8,907 nucleotides of DNA from Geobacter sp. Lineage in GTDB: Bacteria; Desulfobacterota; Desulfuromonadia; Geobacterales; Geobacteraceae. The notes under the pieces are model-generated. The model had not been told where the DNA came from. It saw only the letters and a list, made by a program, of their open reading frames with translations, and made no database searches. The stretch covers positions 1 to 8,907 of the forward strand of contig RPRC01000237.1 in assembly GCA_003857395.1 (NCBI GenBank). Direction: 5' to 3'. Below, in pieces: positions 6,499 through 8,907 of the stretch. Every line of letters starts with the position of its first letter. Position 1 is the stretch's first letter. A program made the position numbers and the translations under genes.

Positions 6499-6527
6499 TT
6501 TTTAGTAAAGCTATAGGAGTGTGTCAA
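6499..6527 (-). promoter_or_regulatory. Sigma-70-like promoter of the aldehyde dehydrogenase gene
   Basis: On the minus strand a perfect -35 TTGACA (6522-6527) is followed by exactly 17 bp and a -10 like TAAAAA (6499-6504, four of six matches). Transcription would start near 6492, giving a leader of about 130 nt before the ATG at 6361. No overlapping operator palindrome was recognised. Confidence 0.65.
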
Positions 6528-6895
6528 TGTAAAAATATCGAACAAGACATTAGTAGTAATGATGCAACTAATTGAAAATATTTGGTAACTAGCTGACCGA
6601 GCGAGAGAAAACACTGGTTTAAAATGGCAAACAAAAAAAATCAACGCCACTAAAAATGTCAGGTATCTTTTATGTCCAGTCAAGATTTAAGCCCCATGAG
6701 ACGTGCTCAGTAACGGCAGCTCGACAAAAACATAGTTTGTATCTGTTTGATAAATAGGGATATATCGCAGGCGGGCCCCCTGTTGTCTTTGAAAGAGAAC
6801 AGCATTATGCGCTGGGGAAATATACTGATTTCAGCCGGTTAGTCTGTCGATTCAGGCAATTTCCTCGACATTTCGGAGTCTTTTTCAAGATACTG
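6528..6895. other. Gene-free intergenic stretch between aldehyde dehydrogenase promoter and topoisomerase terminator
   Basis: About 370 bp, AT-rich on the left and mixed on the right. A 93-codon minus-strand frame starting at 6683 crosses the promoter and has no ribosome site, so it is rejected. Small hairpins occur: CTGTT...AACAG with inner TCT/AGA pairing (6780-6802), and TGTCGA/TCGACA (6845-6850 and 6865-6870). None is followed by a T-run or matches a known RNA family that I recognise. A small RNA is possible but unsupported. Confidence 0.45.
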
Positions 6896-6923
6896 AAAAG
6901 GCCTGGCTTTGTATGGCCAGGCC
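6896..6923 (-). terminator. Intrinsic terminator of the topoisomerase gene
   Basis: On the minus strand, GGCCTGGC (complement of 6916-6923) pairs perfectly with GCCAGGCC (complement of 6900-6907) over an 8-nt loop, followed by TTTTC (complement of 6895-6899). It lies 24 bp past the stop codon. The stem is strong and GC-rich, though the T-run is short (four). Confidence 0.75.
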
Positions 6924-6946
6924 CGGTCGGATTCCTCTATAGCGTA

Positions 6947-8782
6947 CTACTCTATTGCATCGTTCTTTTCTTCCTGTGGCTCTTTTCTTCGGACTACTCC
7001 TTCGATCCACATCGACAGGTTCTTGCCGCTCTGCAGGGTTTCTTCGGGAATGGTAAGCTTGTTTTTTGTCGCCAGGTCCCGGGCGAATCTCAGTTGGGCT
7101 TCGCTCGGACCGCCGCCCACTGAGCGAGCCGGCGGGACGCTGAAGGCCATCTTGCCGTGAACCCCCTTACAAAAACGCTGCCAGGTCTCCTTGTTCTCGA
7201 CGATGAGATCCAGGAACCCCTCCATCCTGCCGGTGAGGGCGTAATCGATCACCCAGGGGTGCTTGTCGCGCAGATAGTCCACCAGGGTCTCGCCCGGCGG
7301 CAGGGGGACGACCTTTCTCTTTTCTTCCTTCACGTAGCCCCGGTCGATGATGTTTTTGGTGATGGCGGCGTAGGTTGACGGGCGTCCGATACCCAGCCGT
7401 TCCAGCTCTTTCACCAGCGAACCGAGGGTAAACCTCCCGGGCGGCTTGGTCTTCTTCTCCGCCAGGATTTCCTTTACCTTCGGCACCAGTTCCCCAACCT
7501 CAATCGGCGGCAGGACCTGCAGGGTATCTTCGTCGCCCTTTTTCTCCTTATCTTCATCAGTTACAGCATAAACCTTAAGGAAACCCTCGAACTTTAGAAT
7601 CCGGCCGCTGGCCTTGAATTTTTCTCCGGCTACCTGGAAGAGCAGGGTGGTGGAGTCGTAGACCGCCGGTGCCATCTGGCTGGCCACCGCCCGCCGGAAG
7701 ATCAGTTCATAGAGTCGGGCATGCTCACCGGTGAGTCCTTCCTTGCGAACAATTGCCGCGATATCGGTGGCCGAATGCATCTTGGTGGGACGGATACCTT
7801 CATGGGCATCGGCCTGGGTATTTTTGGACTTGTGCTGGTTCGGTTTTGCCGGGAGATATTCTTTCCCGAGGGCCGTGCCGAGGAACTCACGGATCTCGCT
7901 GATAAATGCGTCATCCATGCGCACCGAGTCGGTGCGGTGGTAGGTGGTCAGGCCGTGGTCGAAAAGCCCTTGGGCCAGTTTCATGGTCTGTTCCGGGGTG
8001 AACTTCAGGTGGACGGCGGCGGCTGCCTGAAGGTCGACGGTGGTGAACGGCGGCTTGGCCGACTGGCGGGCCTCTTTCTTGGCCACTTTTTCCGCCAAGG
8101 CGTGGTTCACGGCCTGAATGGCATTGATGATGGCCTGGGCATCTTCGACCTTGCTGAACTTGCCCTTCAGGTGCCGGGCAAAAAAAGTCGTTCCTTCCTT
8201 GTCCAGCTGTATTTCCAGCATCCAGTAGGGGGTCGGCGTGAAGTCCCGGATTTCCCGTTCCCGATCAACCACCAGCCGAACCGCGGGTGACTGGACCCGG
8301 CCCACGCTGTATTTGCCGCGCAGGCTCTTGCTTGCCAGGGGAGAGAGGATGTAGCCCACCAGGCGGTCGCCGATCCTGCGACCGAGGAACGCACTGTATA
8401 ACCCCTCATTGGTCTCTTCAAAGGGTACCGCCTTGGCAAGGGACTCCTTCAGGCCTTTTTCGGTGACTTCGTAGACCTCCAACCGCCGGCACTCCTTCGC
8501 CACGTCCTTTACCTCTTCGTAAATATGGCGGCTGATGGCATACCCTTCACGGTCAGGGTCACCGGCCAGCATAACGATTTCGTCCTTGGCCGCGGCGCGG
8601 AGGTCCTTAGGCAGGTGCTTCTTTTTCTCGTGGTAGACAAAGGTCGGCTCGTAGGTCTTCAGGTCGACACCCATGCTGGAATCGGGCAGGTCTTTGAAGT
8701 GTCCCACCGTGGACATGGTTTTCACTTTCAGGATCGATTGTATTTTTTTCGCTTTGGTGGGCGACTCGACGATAATAAGCAT
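6947..8782 (-). CDS. topA: Type IA DNA topoisomerase (TopA-like, no zinc-finger tail)
   Basis: A 611-aa enzyme that cuts one DNA strand via a 5'-phosphotyrosyl link and relaxes negative supercoils. The Toprim domain is at the N-terminus: E6 in IIVESPTKAKKI, then D75-P-D77-R-E79-G for Mg2+. The catalytic tyrosine is Y281 in LTTYHRTDS, with the essential arginine two residues on. The HEGIRPT motif and GRFTLGSLVKELERLGIGRPSTYA follow, both hallmarks of bacterial topo I. Compared with E. coli TopA (865 aa) it lacks the C-terminal zinc ribbons. It ends instead in a short domain around residues 559-600 (PSEAQLRFARDLATKNKLTIPEE), of a kind also seen at the ends of plasmid- or element-borne topoisomerases. 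The position after DREG is Y81 where E. coli has E. The start ATG has no clear Shine-Dalgarno, but an in-frame stop two codons upstream and the conserved MLIIVESP N-terminus fix it. It may be a second topo I rather than the housekeeping copy. Confidence 0.92.
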   Translation of the reverse strand: MLIIVESPTKAKKIQSILKVKTMSTVGHFKDLPDSSMGVDLKTYEPTFVYHEKKKHLPKDLRAAAKDEIVMLAGDPDREGYAISRHIYEEVKDVAKECRRLEVYEVTEKGLKESLAKAVPFEETNEGLYSAFLGRRIGDRLVGYILSPLASKSLRGKYSVGRVQSPAVRLVVDREREIRDFTPTPYWMLEIQLDKEGTTFFARHLKGKFSKVEDAQAIINAIQAVNHALAEKVAKKEARQSAKPPFTTVDLQAAAAVHLKFTPEQTMKLAQGLFDHGLTTYHRTDSVRMDDAFISEIREFLGTALGKEYLPAKPNQHKSKNTQADAHEGIRPTKMHSATDIAAIVRKEGLTGEHARLYELIFRRAVASQMAPAVYDSTTLLFQVAGEKFKASGRILKFEGFLKVYAVTDEDKEKKGDEDTLQVLPPIEVGELVPKVKEILAEKKTKPPGRFTLGSLVKELERLGIGRPSTYAAITKNIIDRGYVKEEKRKVVPLPPGETLVDYLRDKHPWVIDYALTGRMEGFLDLIVENKETWQRFCKGVHGKMAFSVPPARSVGGGPSEAQLRFARDLATKNKLTIPEETLQSGKNLSMWIEGVVRRKEPQEEKNDAIE

Positions 8783-8814
8783 AGTTTAGTTGTGGTACCT
8801 GTTCTGTTCGTTGA

Positions 8815-8907
8815 TTATGCAAAGTTTTTCCGGCTGCTGGCCGAGGATTTTTTTGGCCTGTAGACGGAGTCAGGTTTGACGAAGTGCCGATGATACAGGA
8901 TACTTCC
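8815..8907 (-). CDS. Possible C-terminal end of an upstream gene (partial, low confidence)
   Basis: From the right edge, one minus-strand frame is open for 30 codons and ends at TAA (8815-8817), 32 bp before the topoisomerase ATG. The translation is basic (for example YRPKKSSASSRKNFA at the end), resembling a charged C-terminal tail. Another minus-strand frame is also open across this stretch, so coding status is uncertain and no family is recognised. If real, the topoisomerase would be the second gene of a transcript, consistent with its lack of a clear promoter. Confidence 0.25.
   Translation of the reverse strand, partial: GSILYHRHFVKPDSVYRPKKSSASSRKNFA

Noticed and set aside
6402..6683. 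93-codon minus-strand frame with a hydrophobic N-terminus upstream of aldehyde dehydrogenase
   Set aside because: It runs across the -35/-10 promoter and leader, has no Shine-Dalgarno, and its codon use is unlike its neighbours.
6528..6895. Known riboswitch (c-di-GMP GEMM type) or tRNA in the gene-free stretch
   Set aside because: I could not find the conserved core of GEMM or a cloverleaf; the visible hairpins are short and isolated.
7721..8290. 189-codon plus-strand frame opposite the topoisomerase
   Set aside because: Shadow ORF; the topoisomerase motifs on the other strand are decisive.

Overview
The window looks like chromosome from a member of the Desulfuromonadales/Geobacterales (Geobacter or Pelobacter type). 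This placement is an inference from gene content and style, not from a marker gene. The clues are a PAS protein with a C-terminal CSVCKxIR...CPxC tail, a short-T-loop P-II protein with a GYGEYANFF loop, a B12-binding radical SAM protein of the DUF4070 type, a CoA-acylating aldehyde dehydrogenase, and moderate GC content with AT-rich intergenic stretches.

Layout, left to right. (1) The 5' part of pstS, the periplasmic phosphate-binding protein, lies on the minus strand and runs off the left edge. It is preceded by a convincing Pho box and -10 element. (2) A 211-bp element with perfect 15-bp terminal inverted repeats and a 6-bp flanking direct repeat (MITE-like, no ORF) sits just upstream of that promoter. 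(3) A small single-domain PilZ protein, minus strand. (4) About 500 bp of non-coding DNA holding a GC-rich hairpin and a weak promoter. (5) A plus-strand B12/radical SAM protein of 497 aa. (6) Convergent with it, 9 bp away, a minus-strand PAS protein with two cysteine clusters. (7) Divergent from that, a plus-strand non-canonical P-II protein. (8) A perfect 12-bp-stem palindrome. (9) A minus-strand CoA-acylating aldehyde dehydrogenase with a consensus-like sigma-70 promoter and a leader of roughly 130 nt. (10) About 370 bp with no supported gene. (11) A type IA topoisomerase on the minus strand with its own intrinsic terminator. A possible end of an upstream gene lies at the right edge.

The genes are mostly single-gene units, so no large operon or defence system is visible. 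A signalling flavour runs through the left and middle part: phosphate starvation (PstS/PhoB), c-di-GMP (PilZ), PAS redox or ligand sensing, and P-II. The items least explained by known annotation are the MITE-like element, the divergent PAS/P-II pair, and the standalone radical SAM enzyme. I found no CRISPR array, tRNA, rRNA, integrase or complete insertion sequence.
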